A DNA stretch of 64,000 bases from Rhizoclosmatium globosum. Lineage: Eukaryota > Chytridiomycota > Chytridiomycetes > Chytridiales > Chytriomycetaceae. The stretch spans positions 1-64,000 of the forward strand of contig MCGO01000192.1 in the NCBI GenBank assembly GCA_002104985.1, read 5' to 3'. Position 1 is the first letter of the stretch. Every line of letters starts with the position of its first letter. Positions 1 to 10,994 of this stretch are shown in pieces. A model generated the notes under the pieces. The model saw only the letters and a program-made list of their open reading frames with translations, had not been told where the DNA came from and did not search any database. The position numbers and the translations under genes are program-made.

Positions 1-600
1 TCCATACTGATGAAGTGTATCTGATTTGATGAGGTTTCTGTTTCTTTGCAGTTGAGTCGTCGTCGTCCTCATCAGAGTCTTTCGTCGTCTCGTGGTTTCT
101 TGGATCCATCAGTTATCGCAGAAGTTTGATTGATTGAAAGCTGATGTATGTATCAGTGACCCGTGTATATCTGTTGGTTTGAAGACTCACGTCAAGCAAA
201 TCCAAACACGTGTTTCCGTCCTTGTCTCTGACTGTCAAATCCGCATCTGGACGGCGTTGCAATACGTTCAAAGCTAGCTGTAATGAGCATCATAGAGAGT
301 CTGGTTGCCAGTACGAATGAGATGATGTTTTGATTTCAAACACAAGTAACGATGTTACTCTATGCAGTACAGTCCCGCCAGATTCATCCAGAGCATTCAC
401 ATCAACATCTTTCGACGAATTGGTAAGAAATGCTCCATGACAGCGGTGTCTTGAATCAGTAGCAGACATGGTGTTCCAGATGCGTCTTTTTCATTGAGAA
501 GGGACTTCTTGGCCTCATTACTGTTGGGCAGATTCAGTAGCTTGGTAACTAGTGAGGCATCATGTGAGCGGATGGCACTCAGTAATGTGGTGTTCCGCAT
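1..600 (-). pseudogene. Ankyrin-repeat protein, partial, with an apparent one-base frame break
   Basis: Ankyrin-type repeats are readable on the minus strand: NTTLLSAIRSHDASLVTKLL, then DASGTPCLLLI, DESGGTVLHR, and after an intron LTVRDKDGNTCLDLL. An intron at about 278-358 (gtaaca...cattacag) joins GGTVLHR to LALNVLQRRPDADL, and a second donor (gtgagt) lies near 190. Downstream the frame becomes acidic and lysine-rich (DSDEDDDD, AKKQK) and runs off the left edge. Near 417-430 the frame must slip by one base (TTACC where TTAACC would keep frame). With the slip, the distance from DASG to DESG is exactly 33 residues, the ankyrin period, so this looks like a one-base loss or an assembly error. 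The start is unclear; an ATG at 600 opens the first repeat. Ankyrin identity is fairly sure. Whether the gene is broken in the organism is not. Confidence 0.6.
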
Positions 601-751
601 AAACTCAGGGTTTGCTGTCAAGTTAATGATTTGGCAGAAATTATTTCTGTGCACCTTATAATAATCGATTTATTTATTCAGAAGATACGAGGTAGAGAGA
701 TTGTATATGAGGTCCAACAGAGAGGGGAAGAGATTGAAAGACGTAGTAAGA

Positions 752-1976
752 TCATTGGATCCGTTTGTCAAGAGGCACGATTTTAAGCTGCAACTTGTTG
801 TATTGGTTTTGCAGGAATTCAGGCAAGCCAACGAAGTTTTCAATATCGCGCTGGGTAACCGTCATCAAGTCCCTGTATAACAACAAGGCTTCGTTGATTG
901 TAAAGATACGGAATTCGGTTTCTTTTTGTTTGAGATCAATTGGAATATCTGTTGGTTCCCAAGGATGGTTGGAATCGTACACCTCGTTAGCGTGCTTGAT
1001 GACCTTTTCGACGTCACGAAGCGCAAACATATAGAACAGGGCAAGTCCAGGGTAGAGGACAAGGTGTTGGTAAACAGGCATAGCGTAGAGAGCTGGGGGC
1101 AATGCCTTAAAGTTGAAAGCAACTGCAGCAGTGGTAGCCAGACCAAGAGCAGTTCTCCCGTCACAACATAATTGTCACTCTTTGTTGTACCGCCAATCAA
1201 AGCCATGCTAGACAAGAGACCAAATCCTGCAAGGCCAGCCCGCACAAGGAGAGGTGGACTGACGACCAAGAGGGAAGAGAGGAATACACCCTTAGAGACA
1301 GTAAATCCGGAGAAGAGAGCCATCTTGATCTCTTTGGCGTACTCCATATCCTTTGGAACTGCCAGCGCAACATTAGAGAGACCACCAGAGGCCAGGAGCG
1401 AAAAGAAGATCAATGCAGCAGGATTCCTTGTAGCTATATTAGCAAATCGAGGGATTCTGACCATGGCATAGGCACCTGTTAAGGTCAAGTCAATGATGGG
1501 GATCTTTGAGGATGATGTAAGATGGAGATTGGGCAACACTTACTTCCAAATGCGAGCAATGCACCACCAGCAAAGATACCGTAAGTGTTACGCAGGTAAC
1601 GCAGGGCAAAGTCGTTACTCTTGATCAAAGCGGGACCCGGATTCGCAGTAGTTTGGTTGAAGTCGAGGCTGCCGTCCAAGATCTCCGTCTCTGCATTGAG
1701 GGTCTTATCGATGACGAAGGCGGCGCCAGCGAGGCCAACGACACTTGAAACGAAGCGGGCGGTCAGACGAGCGCGGTCCTTTGTTGGTTTTGTCCACTCG
1801 GCCACGGTTTCTTTGAACGCAGTTTGAGTGTTGCCCACGAACGACGACGTTGACGTTGACGTTGACTGCCGCACCGAAAGTGACGAATGCAGCATTCGCA
1901 GTGAAGATGTGCGTGTCCCTTGGTGGGCGGCAAGGCGGCTCGCAGGTCCGGTGGCGATCGCGAGGCGGCGGAACAT
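752..1976 (-). CDS. GHITM: GHITM/MICS1-like mitochondrial Bax-inhibitor-1 family protein
   Basis: The N-terminus (MFRRLAIATGPASRLAAHQG and on, rich in Arg and Ser with no acidic residues) looks like a mitochondrial presequence. After an acidic linker follow several hydrophobic segments: YGIFAGGALLAFGS, NPAALIFFSLLASGGLSNVAL, SKGVFLSSLLVVSPPLLV and LVLYPGLALFYMFALRDVEKVIKHA. The last matches the BI-1/TMBIM signature in GHITM, whose human protein has LVLFSMFLLYDTQKVIKRAE at the same place. Family members sit in the inner mitochondrial membrane and affect cristae and cytochrome c retention. A clean intron at 1476-1543 (gtaagt...cttaacag) joins exons 1 and 2. A second intron is needed near 1130-1190, but its exact donor is uncertain (two GT sites keep frame). 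The ATG at 1976 gives the presequence. Transcribed divergently from the SET-MYND gene, 188 bp away. Confidence 0.8.
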
Positions 1977-2164
1977 GCGGCGTGTTCTTCCTTTGGTGCT
2001 GAAAATTAAAAGGAGGAGGAAGGAGCCACGAGCCTATCAGCCACACAGAGCACCGAGAGTAGTGGGAGACTTCTAACAGACTTCACGAAAGATGTAAAGA
2101 GAAAGAGGGAACGAGAGTGTAGTTGTCAAGTTGTATTCTTTTTTGTTGAAAACAGTCAATCACC

Positions 2165-4200
2165 ATGGCTGAAGCTGCAACTCTCGAAGCCCTGCTTGCA
2201 AATCTGCCCACCCCTGCTGCCCTGCTACAGCCAGTTACCCCAACTGTCGATGCTCAAAAGAGCGAAATGCATAGAAACGCTGGAAATGTCCTCTTCAAGC
2301 GGAGGGACTGGAAAGAAGCAGCCCAAAAGTACTCTAGTGCTATACGCTGCGCGACGTTGGCTGCAGAACAACCTGAACAATCTCAACTCCGTGCCCTTGC
2401 TTTTGCGAATCGCTCGGCCGCGTTGTTTGAGCTTGGAATGTTTCGCGAGAGTCTTGTTGATGTGCACTTTGCTATGGACAATGGATATCCAGATGATTTG
2501 ATGCCAAAACTGTTGAGGCGTAGAGCTTCTTGTCTCTTGGCTATTTGGAAAGATGCTTCAAGGTCTTCTTTGGTTCAATTGGAGTCTTGTTCGGCGCTGG
2601 TTGATCTGGATGATAGAAACCAAAATGGAAAAGACATTGTGGAGACTGCGTTGAAGGACGCCCTTGAGTCTGTAAAAGGAACAGAGATCGAAAAACTCGT
2701 GCAGAGGGATGTCAAGGAATGGGAGAAAGTTGCGAAATTACCATTGAAGTCTACGACAAAGTCCAAATCTGAGAAAGAAGTATGGGTGATTGGTCAAAAC
2801 GACAAGACCAATGACCGAAGACTTTTGGCATCTTCTAACGTTTCTAATGGAACCGTCGTAATTCAAGAAGCTCCTACTGCGTCAGTTCTCGACCCGAAAT
2901 TCTACAACTCCAGATGTTTCGAATGCTCTTCTGCATTAGGATTAGCCCCTCAGTGTTGTGATTCCTGTGTGAATGTTTGGTTTTGTTCAGCAAAGTGTAA
3001 ATCGGCCCCTTTCCATACTTCAGTTTGCTTCTTCCTCCCACACATTACCCAACAACAGGACCTCCTCTCCCTTAAACTCTACTTCCTGCTACGCGATGTT
3101 CCATCTCTCACGGAGTCTATCATCTCCCTCAAGTCACACATTAACGACCGCCCCACCTCAACAATCGAAACAAGTCTCAGCCATTTTAAGACTCTCACCC
3201 TCTCCCTTAACCTCCCTGAAAATACGCCAATCCTACTCACACAGCTCTTTTACCGCATTGAATGCAACAGCTTCACGATCAAATCGACATCAACATCTGG
3301 AACAAACAGCAGCTCCACAGTCGAAACAAAGAACCAGACTCCAATCGGAACAGCAATATATGCGCGCGCAAGCTTGTTTAACCACAACTGCATTCCAAAT
3401 TGTATCGCTTTCTTTGACCCGAACGGTTCCATCCGCGTTCAGACCTGTCGCGACGTCGCACAGGGCGAGGAACTGAATATTAGTTACGGACCCATGGCTG
3501 GACGTATGAATCGAGATGAGCGAAAGCAAGCTTTGAAAGAAAAGTGGTTTTTCGAGTGTCGATGTGTGGGTTGTTTGGGACAACAGGACGGTGGTGCAGT
3601 TGAGCAGAGTCGGTTTTTGAAGGCGTTTCGGTGTCCTTCTATTGGATGTGATTTCCCCGTTGATGTACGGGACAAGGTGTGTGGTGGATGTGGGGTTCCA
3701 GTCGAAGACAGTTTGCAGAAAGCTGTAAGTGGCGACCTTTCTCCGCTGATAAGTTAATAACCTACTTAACAATCTCTTAGAAACAAACAATGATGAAAGC
3801 CATGAAAGTGGTGGATTACGTACAGGCCAACACTGTCGATGAGTCTGTAGCAGTTGAGCAACTCCAAACTGCCCTCGAAGCAGCATCGGCCGTTTCTCAT
3901 CCTCTAAGCCACCAGCTTTGTACATTCAAAGATGTTCTAGCTCAAATGTATGCAGATACGGGAGACTTTAACAACGCAGGAAAGTTGATTGCAAGCACCC
4001 TTCCTACAATCAGCTTGATATTTGGGGAGAAAAGTGTTGAACATGCTCAGGAAATGTTCAAACTTTGTACGTTGTGGTATTCTGCAAAAAACTTTGTGGA
4101 GTTGAAGGAAGTTGGACCAAAGTGTTTGGACTTGTATGTGAAGTTGAAGTTAGATGAGGAAGAACAGAACGAACTGGAGTTTATGCTAATGTCCTTGTAA
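2165..4200 (+). CDS. SMYD4-like TPR-SET-MYND lysine methyltransferase
   Basis: Two exons (2165-3724 and 3781-4200; intron gtaagt...ctcttag) give 659 residues. Residues 34-63 (EMHRNAGNVLFKRRDWKEAA and on) are a TPR helix pair. The N-SET strand is near 206-245. Residues 251-288 form a MYND zinc finger (CFECS...CCDSC...WFCSAKC...HTSVC). The SET core follows: NHNCIPNC at 406-413, GEELNISYG at 434-442, and post-SET CRCVGC at 465-470. Exon 2 is helical and TPR-like, as in SMYD C-terminal domains. N-terminal TPR plus SET-MYND is the SMYD4 arrangement. SMYD proteins methylate lysines on histones and other proteins using S-adenosylmethionine. SAM-site and zinc residues are intact, so activity is likely; the substrate cannot be read from sequence. 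Converges on the gene at 4329-5979. Confidence 0.85.
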
Positions 4201-4328
4201 TAAATTCTTACCACGATCACCTGCAATTGCCATTCTTACACTGTTGACAGAAGGATCAATCCAATTCAAACCATCAGTATTCAGAGATTTTATTCAGAAC
4301 ATAAGTTCTCCAACGTACAACACGTAAT

Positions 4329-5979
4329 TTATTCGTCCAACTTAACATCCGAAATTATTGTCTTGATCCAACTAATCCTCTTTTTAGAGGTTTCTGGTTT
4401 CTGCGGATGTTCCAGCATTTCATCTGACTCTTGACTGGGGTGAACTTTAGCATTCACGTCCGCCACAGATTGAATATTTGTTTCTTGTTTTAAAATCCCT
4501 TTCAACTGCTTAGTTCCCGAAGTTGCAAATGAAGGCATGGAGGCACGTCTATGACTGGGGGTGCGTGTCATGATAGATGGTTGTCCAATCCCTGGTTTCG
4601 TTTCGGAAGACTTGGTCAGGTCAGACAGAATTTGTGTTGCTCGGTCACGCATTCGGGAAACTAGACTGGGGGATCTCTGAACTGTTTGCGTCAAAGAAAC
4701 TGGAACTAGCGTTTGGGTTACACCGTCAGAGGGTAAATCAGTTTGAAGCTGTGCGCTCTCAGCAGAAGTATCATTCACTGAATTATTCGTATTTTTGGCT
4801 GATACAACGCTGTTTGGCGGGGATGAGTTCGACAGCAGAGGTTGTTGATGCAATGAAACCTTTGAACTTCCAAAAACAGACCTCGCTGGAACAAGAGCCG
4901 CGCCAAAATTATTCAGTGGTAAGTCAAAATCAGAGGTTGTCTCCAACACTGGTGTAGCTGCATTAGGGCTTATTGACGTTGTGGCTAGTGTCAAGAAATG
5001 ACATACAGCCTGTTCTTGAGGGGACATCGAGACCAGAATTGAAGGAGATCCACTCTTTGAAACAGGCACTGAGCTATCATCGACTGGAATATGATTCACG
5101 GCCAGAGAAAGTGCTTGTTTCAATATTAGAACATCTTGATTCAGTTTTTCTATTTCTCCCTTCAAGAGAGAAACTTCGTCGCGTTCAGATCTCTGCATAT
5201 TCATCTCTTGCGAGATTTTTGTTTTGATGGGTTCGGAGAGTGGAGTACGCTGAAATTTGAAATATTGTGGGTCCGCCGGTTGATAGGGTGAATCCATTGG
5301 AGATGTATCGCATGATTCGGATTTGTTGATGTCCGAGGCTCGCATCCGAGTTCGTCTGGATCCATCTGTAATGGACGATCGGTTAGAATTTAATAGTCCT
5401 CCATGGTTCGTTGAATCGGTGGAATCACTACGCTGCTTGCTCACATTTAGTATCTTTTTGGTTGCACAAGAAAATAATTCTTTCACATACATCAAACGAG
5501 ACTGGGAATTCGTATCTGGCCAACACCAATTTCGGAGATTCTTTTGACACAACAAATTGAAGCATATCCTTTGCATATTTTGGTCCAAGATTTGAGTTGT
5601 TGGAATCTTTGATTTCATTTGAAGTCAGTGCATGTTCATATTTTGGAATCGTTTCTACGTTCCCCGAAGTAACCGAATCACGCGGAGAACTTTGCCGAAG
5701 GATGTCTACAGCTTTGAGTCTGGAATTTATAGCCAACGAACCAAGATCTGTGTCTAAAGACGGTGAAGTTGATTCAATAGATGGCAATGAGGAGGATGAA
5801 TCCATAGACTTTTGGTTTTGCATCTTATCCTGAGTTATTTGCCTTGCTGTGACACCATAGGAGCATTTGTTTGAAGAACTGCCTGACATAGATCCCCCAA
5901 CATCAGGATCGCTAAGCCTTACAAGTGAATATCCTGAACTTTCTACTGTGTTTTTACTACTGGCACCAGTGGAACTCAT
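4329..5979 (-). CDS. Ser/Thr-rich protein with a short coiled coil, function unknown
   Basis: Two exons (5491-5979 and 4329-5435) are joined by a 55-nt intron (gtatgtg...gcaag), giving 531 residues. The protein is low-complexity and rich in Ser, Thr, Asn and Asp. The only clear structured segment is a heptad-like stretch around residues 265-305 (ERDEVSLLKGEIEKLNQDVL) predicted to be a coiled coil. Near the C-terminus are basic serine sites resembling PKA/Akt sites (HRRASMPS) and a basic-hydrophobic segment (KKRISWIKTIISDVKLDE) that could be a small amphipathic helix. No enzyme motif, membrane segment or signal peptide is visible. It could be a scaffold or signalling adaptor, but that is a guess. 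The start ATG at 5979 is followed by acidic/Ser-rich sequence without a targeting signal. Confidence 0.6.
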
Positions 5980-6356
5980 TGATACAATGGTTTAAAGTCT
6001 TGGGTCGATTTCTTTGTTGGATTGAGAACAATGACCTGTGGTAGATAGCAAGATCCAGAAACAGAAGCAATTTTTCATTATCATCCATTCCTTACGATTA
6101 ATTTCTCGAAAGACTTACTTGGTACTACGTTGATAGGCGAAGGAACGTGTGACAGGATAGTTGATGCAAATGAGTCATTTGTTTAGAACGTTCTTCTTCA
6201 ATTGCTCATCTTCCTTCGCACTTCAATCAAAAACTCTTGCCATCAGGTTTTTTTCAGGATTTGGTTGTTCCTGGATTTCACAGGAACTTGATGGAACTTG
6301 GACAAAATGTCTGGGAAGAAAACAAAAATCCACTTATTTTGAAATTCCAGTTGATT

Positions 6357-6513
6357 TCACATCCAGGGCTTCCAGCCTGGGTACATCTTGCTCAAATTCT
6401 CTGGACTTGTTGCTGACAAAACAAGCTCATTAATTTGACCTTTGATACTAAGTGCATTGCTCATTTTCATTCGCACTCCCATTAAAGCCCTCTCAGCTTC
6501 CTTCCACACAGAT
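6357..6513 (-). CDS. Orphan FATC-domain exon (ATM/Tel1-type PIKK C-terminus)
   Basis: Read on the minus strand, this segment ends with SVWKEAERALMGV, then LSIKGQINELVLSATSPENLS, then KMYPGWKPWM and a stop. This is a textbook FATC domain, the last ~35 residues of PI3K-like kinases. The pattern EAxRAL-x5-K(L/M)S-x2-LS resembles Tel1/ATM, and the terminal GWxPW is diagnostic. A splice acceptor (cattttag) abuts the segment at 6514-6515. The expected FAT and kinase domains (about 2,000 residues) are not upstream: only a short coding-like exon at 6737-6853 is seen, and by 7742 the opposite strand is occupied. It may be a relic of a truncated PIKK gene, or a small protein built of a few exons ending in FATC. 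The domain call is firm; the gene model is not. Confidence 0.6.
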
Positions 6514-6736
6514 CTAAAATGTTTCTGTCAATTCTTGATTTATCAACTAATGAACAAAACAAACCAATTTGAATGATTGTTCCTCCTGTTCGTTGAAATT
6601 CTATTTTCTGTGTTGACTGCTTTCTCTTGTGCTCTTCCAACAACTTGCGACCAGCGTCCATACTTGTCAAATCCTTCTTGCTATACCAAAAAATAACGTT
6701 AGCAAATATTAACCGACTGTATCATGTGTGCATTAC

Positions 6737-6853
6737 CTTTCGAATATTTGCCAAATAATATGTGTCATCCACCCATCCAATCACAATGGTATGACATAAG
6801 GTAGGAACCACTCTGGATTCAACCATCCTTGCTGTTTTCTTGAAATTTGACAT
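6737..6853 (-). CDS. Possible upstream exon of the FATC-ending gene
   Basis: An ATG at 6853 opens a frame beginning MSNFKKTARMVESRVV and passing through HTIVIGWVDDTYYLANIRK before a donor (gtaatg). The following intron has a good branch point (TTGCTAAC) and an acceptor near 6680 (ggtatag or gcaag). The next exon could read either QEGFDKYGRWSQVVG or KDLTSMDAGRKLLEEHK. One path, using a weak 36-nt intron, continues in frame into the FATC exon at 6357-6513. No kinase motif is present. This is a tentative model resting only on splice signals and codon continuity. Confidence 0.3.
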
Positions 6854-6859
6854 CTTTGT

Positions 6860-7741
6860 TGAGAGAATCCTAATTTGCTTATTGAAATTATGGATCTAAA
6901 ATTAAGGGTGTCGCTTTTTGTTCAATGAGGTATTGGTAAATACTGATGGGACTGTGGCATATCGATATTCCACATGGCCAACAAAAGGCAATGTATCAGT
7001 GCATCTGTAACGTTTATTGTATCGTCGTTGGTGAGGCGATACACTGCTTTATTTTCAAATCATCATGTCCTGACTTTAATGTGGGATATACCATAGAGTG
7101 TGAGTATGAGAATGATGAAGAAGCCAATTATTCCGAAGCGCGAATTAATGAGGCCAAAGACGTTACTCCAACTTTCTCTTCTTCTTCAAATAACCAAATA
7201 AAGTAAGAGAAGAGAAAAGAGGAGAAAATTTTCAGGCTCCTCTCCTTGATCCACACCTTCTCCACCAACCAATGCGCAGCCCGCATCCGTACGCGCTGCA
7301 GGAGTACCTTCGAGTTACGATTCAGCGAGGAGAGCAGGGGCAAGTTTCGAACCACATTGGGATCCAGGGCAGCTCGGCCGTGATAGCATCATCAAGCGGC
7401 ACGCGACAGGCAGCCTGGTTTGGAGTTCGGAGTGGAATCGGCGGCCCGACATCGAATGTAGTGCGAGAAGACCTTGCGCTTGATGCGGCGCTTGTGCGAG
7501 CGCTTCCCTCGGGGCTCTCTGATGTTTGTCTTTCTGCGCTGAAGCTGCTCGTGCACGCGGCCCTTGGTCCGCTGTCCCGCGTGGCCCTTCTTCTCGAAGC
7601 GGAAGGACTCGTGTCTGCCCTCGAGGCCGTGGCTGTGGCGAACCAAACGTACGATGATTGGATTCCTGTTGTTGGTCTTGACTCACTAAAAACACCTCTT
7701 TCAGTCCTCAGAACCCAGGAAGGAAACGGGTCAGCTCAGAG
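6860..7741. other. Stretch with no settled gene, including a GC-rich block
   Basis: From 6946 to 7206 the plus strand has an 86-codon frame with a real ATG (MGLWHIDIPHGQQKAMYQC, acidic toward the end) that I do not recognise. From about 7270 to 7690 the DNA is markedly GC-rich and open on several frames of both strands. The minus strand reads as a very Arg/Lys-rich peptide (RRKTNIREPRGKRSHKRRIKRK), while the plus strand reads as Leu/Ala-rich sequence. Neither has a motif I can name. The block may be the 5' region or an unrecognised first exon of the SET-like gene that starts at 7742, or a small basic-protein gene on the minus strand. Confidence 0.3.
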
Positions 7742-10700
7742 ATGCTCGATCCTCTCGATCAGCAGCAACAGCACCCTCACCATCCTCTGCTGCGCTCAAT
7801 GTCGGAAGTCTCTGTTATGTCGTCCGACTCAACACACTCGGCCCACTCTGCCCTCGTCCAAAACACTGCACCCTCCTCAATCCACCCGCTTACAAATATT
7901 AATGCTCTGCAAACATCTCCGTTGCTGTTTAGTCCTCACGAACTCGCCGAATTGAACGGCACTTCTCTTGAAAGCCTCAACTCTCCCCACCTGCTTGCCT
8001 TTCATGCCTCTCTCCTGCCCTATCTCCAAGCATTCGTGAAAAATGTTCTCATTCCTCATCTTCCGCCAACTCTTCCTCCTCAAGACGGCCGAATGCCTGT
8101 TGGGAAAGTTGACCTAACTTTGATTACAAACTTTGCCGTTTTTCGGACTTGCCTCGATCATATCCTTCGACACGCTGTGCGTTTTGTTCCACCTGCAACG
8201 CAATCATCAGGGGCATCCGTTGCTTTGCCTTGGAATGCCCTTGGAAGTATTGTTGGAAACTGGAACTCTGTTTGCAGCAGTGGTTGGAAACGGAGGCTAG
8301 GACCTGTTGGATTCGAATTGTGTGGACCGAGAGGAGGAGGATGTGGACTTCTTGGTTTGGAAGAAGTCTTGGGCCGCGTTGCATTCCCATTGTACCAGCC
8401 TACTCCACCTCCACCTCCTCCTACTTTGACTTCCAGTACTGTCCCACAAGCACCTTCTAGTAACACTCCAGCAGCGTTGGATTCAACAATACCCACTTCA
8501 TCACATCCTGTATTGAATTCATCCTCTGCTTCTTCCACTAATTTGCATTCTAATACCGCCCCATCTCCTTCGAGCATCATGATTGTTGACTCGGAATCAA
8601 ATACCCCACGAAGCACTAATCAACAAGACTTAAAACAGCACTCACCTTCATCCACATCACCAACCGCCTCCACATCATCTTCAACATCATCCATTCCAAC
8701 ACCTTCAACTTCCCTCGAATTGATGGAAGATGCGCTGGACACATACATCCAAACGAGGCACGCATGGACAAAACGAACCCCTCCTCCTCCCGCATCTGGA
8801 TTCATTTATATCCTTCCTCTTGCAGACAGTTTTGACCGAAAAACTCGTGCGTACGAACTTGAAGTCGAAGACCATATGCGTGCCAACCGATTCACCCACC
8901 AACAACGCCTGGACTATATTCCGTTTCGCACAGATATGCGCGTTGAGTTTCATCCTGCTGCCACGTTTTTAAAACCAGTAGATGGAGTTGGTGGGGAGGG
9001 AATGATTCGACTTGAGAATGAGGAAGAGGTTACGGAAGCTCCGCCGGGATATACGGTGGTTCCATATGCACCGTATATTCTTCTGATGCATCAACACAAT
9101 TATGTCATGCCGCGACAGAGAATGACTCTTTTGACAGGTTTGTTTGTTGTATAATAATCATAGATTAACATCCCTTTAAATTGTAGGAAATGTGTCAAAT
9201 CACCACCTTTTTCTCAGTTATGGAACTATTGAAGAGCGGAATTTATTCGATATCCTCGATTTTCCAGTGGACTTAATTGAAGATGCTGTTACCACCTATT
9301 TGGAACACTTTGGGCCAACAACTCGAGTACTTCCATCCGTCAGCTTACATTCTAGTTCTTCTCCTTTCAACCTTGACACGGATCTTAAAACACGATATCG
9401 GACTGCAATGGAAAGGAAGGAGGCAAAAATTGGGAAGGGGAAGCAAAAGGCTCGTTATGATGTTGCAACATACGAACGGGCTCTGCTCCTATTGAAAGGA
9501 CTTGGATTGTTTCCTAGGGATGGAGGTGGAGTAATTCGATGCAAGAGTGAATATTTCTGGCAGGAGGAAGCGTTTTCAACGTACGTATCCCGTTCATTTT
9601 GCACTCAGAAACGTTGTATTAATACGACTTGTGTCAGTGTGATTCAAGTGTTGTTGATGTCTTCAGACCAATTAACCGAGTATGCCAAGGAGCCTTGCAT
9701 CCTTGATTATACATGCATGGTTCCGGTGCCGAACACTCCAACAGATTCTCCAAAACTTACCACTGCTGTACCACCAACTACTAATGGTGACGCAAAGCAG
9801 GACGTTCCACCACCTCGTCTCAATATGATTCCCACGAACAAATCGCGAAATCGGGGGCCGCTTCCGTTCCGTGACGGCGCACAGGATGCGTTTTTGGCAG
9901 TTTCTTGTGGAATTTTGCGGCGCCGGCTGCAAATGTACCCGACAACGTACAATGAAGATTCAGCGCTTCTTGTGAAAATGACCGATGCGTACTGCAAAGC
10001 CAAGGAGGAGGCTCATGTTGAAGCGAGTGAGAGAGCGAGAGCTGCAAGTATTGCTGCTGCGAGTGTTTCTTTAACAACAGTTCCTGTTCCTGAAGAAGAA
10101 GAGCATGAAGAAAAAAGGCGACGGAAAGAGAGAGTCGTTGCAAAAGATACTGACAAGCAGAGTGATGGAGCAATTCCAGAGGAAGAGGAGGAAACAATGA
10201 AGGTAGCTCGTAGCGATGATACGCTTGTTTCTGTTTCGGCGGTTACGGCCATGAGTGTGGATGGGGCTTCTGACACTTTGTCTCCCCCACTGCAGCAACG
10301 GAATACGGAAGGGGATCAGCAAACGAAACCGCAACAGTCACAAAAACAGCCAACAGTACCAAGCCAACAGCCTTCCCTTACCCATAAATACACGGCAACA
10401 ATTCCACTTCCGACTCCAGCCCCAAAACCCACTTCTCTCAGCTTCACTGTCCCTCATCTCCACGCTTCTGGTGCTCAACAGCAACAGCAACAGCCACAAC
10501 AGCCTAGTCTTGAATGGTTTACGTTCAACCGAATGAACGCCATCAAGTTCCGTATGTCGGAAAAGAAAAACCTCATCAACGCTCTTCATTTCCTTGAAGC
10601 ACTTGTCAAAGAAAAACATGCGCTTCTATTCAACAATAATAGTAGCGGCGGTAGTCACAACCAGACTCAAAAACGTGAAGTTGCTAGCGAGGCAGTGGAT

Positions 10701-10859
10701 GTTAAGCAACAGGGCTCTGTACCTGAAGTCGTGGGACAAGGGAGGGAAGTGCTTGTGGGTGATGACTTTGACTATGACGCGTATGATTTTGATTCGGAAT
10801 TTGGATCGGAGTTGTATGATGAATTGTCGGATGTAGAGAGTGGATATTCAGGTGGATAA
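7742..10859 (+). CDS. Divergent SET-domain (SETD3/RKM/LSMT-like) protein with low-complexity inserts
   Basis: Three exons (7742-9137, 9187-9580, 9638-10859) give about 1,003 residues. The layout matches Rubisco-LSMT-type SET proteins. An N-terminal segment reads SPLLFSPHELAELNGTSLES, like the inserted helical region of the family. LPLADSFDRKTRAYE corresponds to the family's PxxDxxNH motif. After the first intron, NVSNHHLFLSYGTIEERNLFD corresponds to sNxxLLxxYGFvxxxNpxD. A C-terminal FRMSEKKNLINALHFLEAL resembles the substrate-binding helix. The usual Asn-His of the SAM pocket is replaced (DSFDR), so catalysis is doubtful. Long Pro/Ser/Thr linkers, a Glu-rich region and a short polyGln tract separate the conserved parts. 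Family members methylate ribosomal proteins, actin or other proteins. The N-terminus is uncertain: the ATG at 7742 begins in Gln/Ser-rich sequence, and coding may begin further upstream. Confidence 0.6.
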
Positions 10860-10994
10860 ATGGTATGGTTTTGTGGTATGTTGATGAAGTGGGAATGCTT
10901 TTTTGGTTTGAGAAAGTGGGGTTGATATGTGGAGTTATGTTTGCTATTTTCTTACGTTTTATAGTGCACGAATTATATATATTTCTTTTGTTTC

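Noticed and set aside
3290..3925. Minus-strand frame of ~210 codons opposite the SET-MYND gene
   Set aside because: It is antisense to conserved coding sequence and crosses the intron; no motif.
7020..7085. Minus-strand peptide with GHDDLKIKQ, like the GDDLRxD motif of PI3K-like kinases, upstream of the FATC exon
   Set aside because: The open frame is only ~30 codons, the Asp after the motif is missing, and no other kinase motif follows. Likely chance.
7272..7955. Long plus-strand frame over the GC-rich block (MRSPHPYALQEYL...)
   Set aside because: It overlaps the next gene in another frame, shows no motif, and is the antisense of equally open frames. GC-rich sequence is open by chance.
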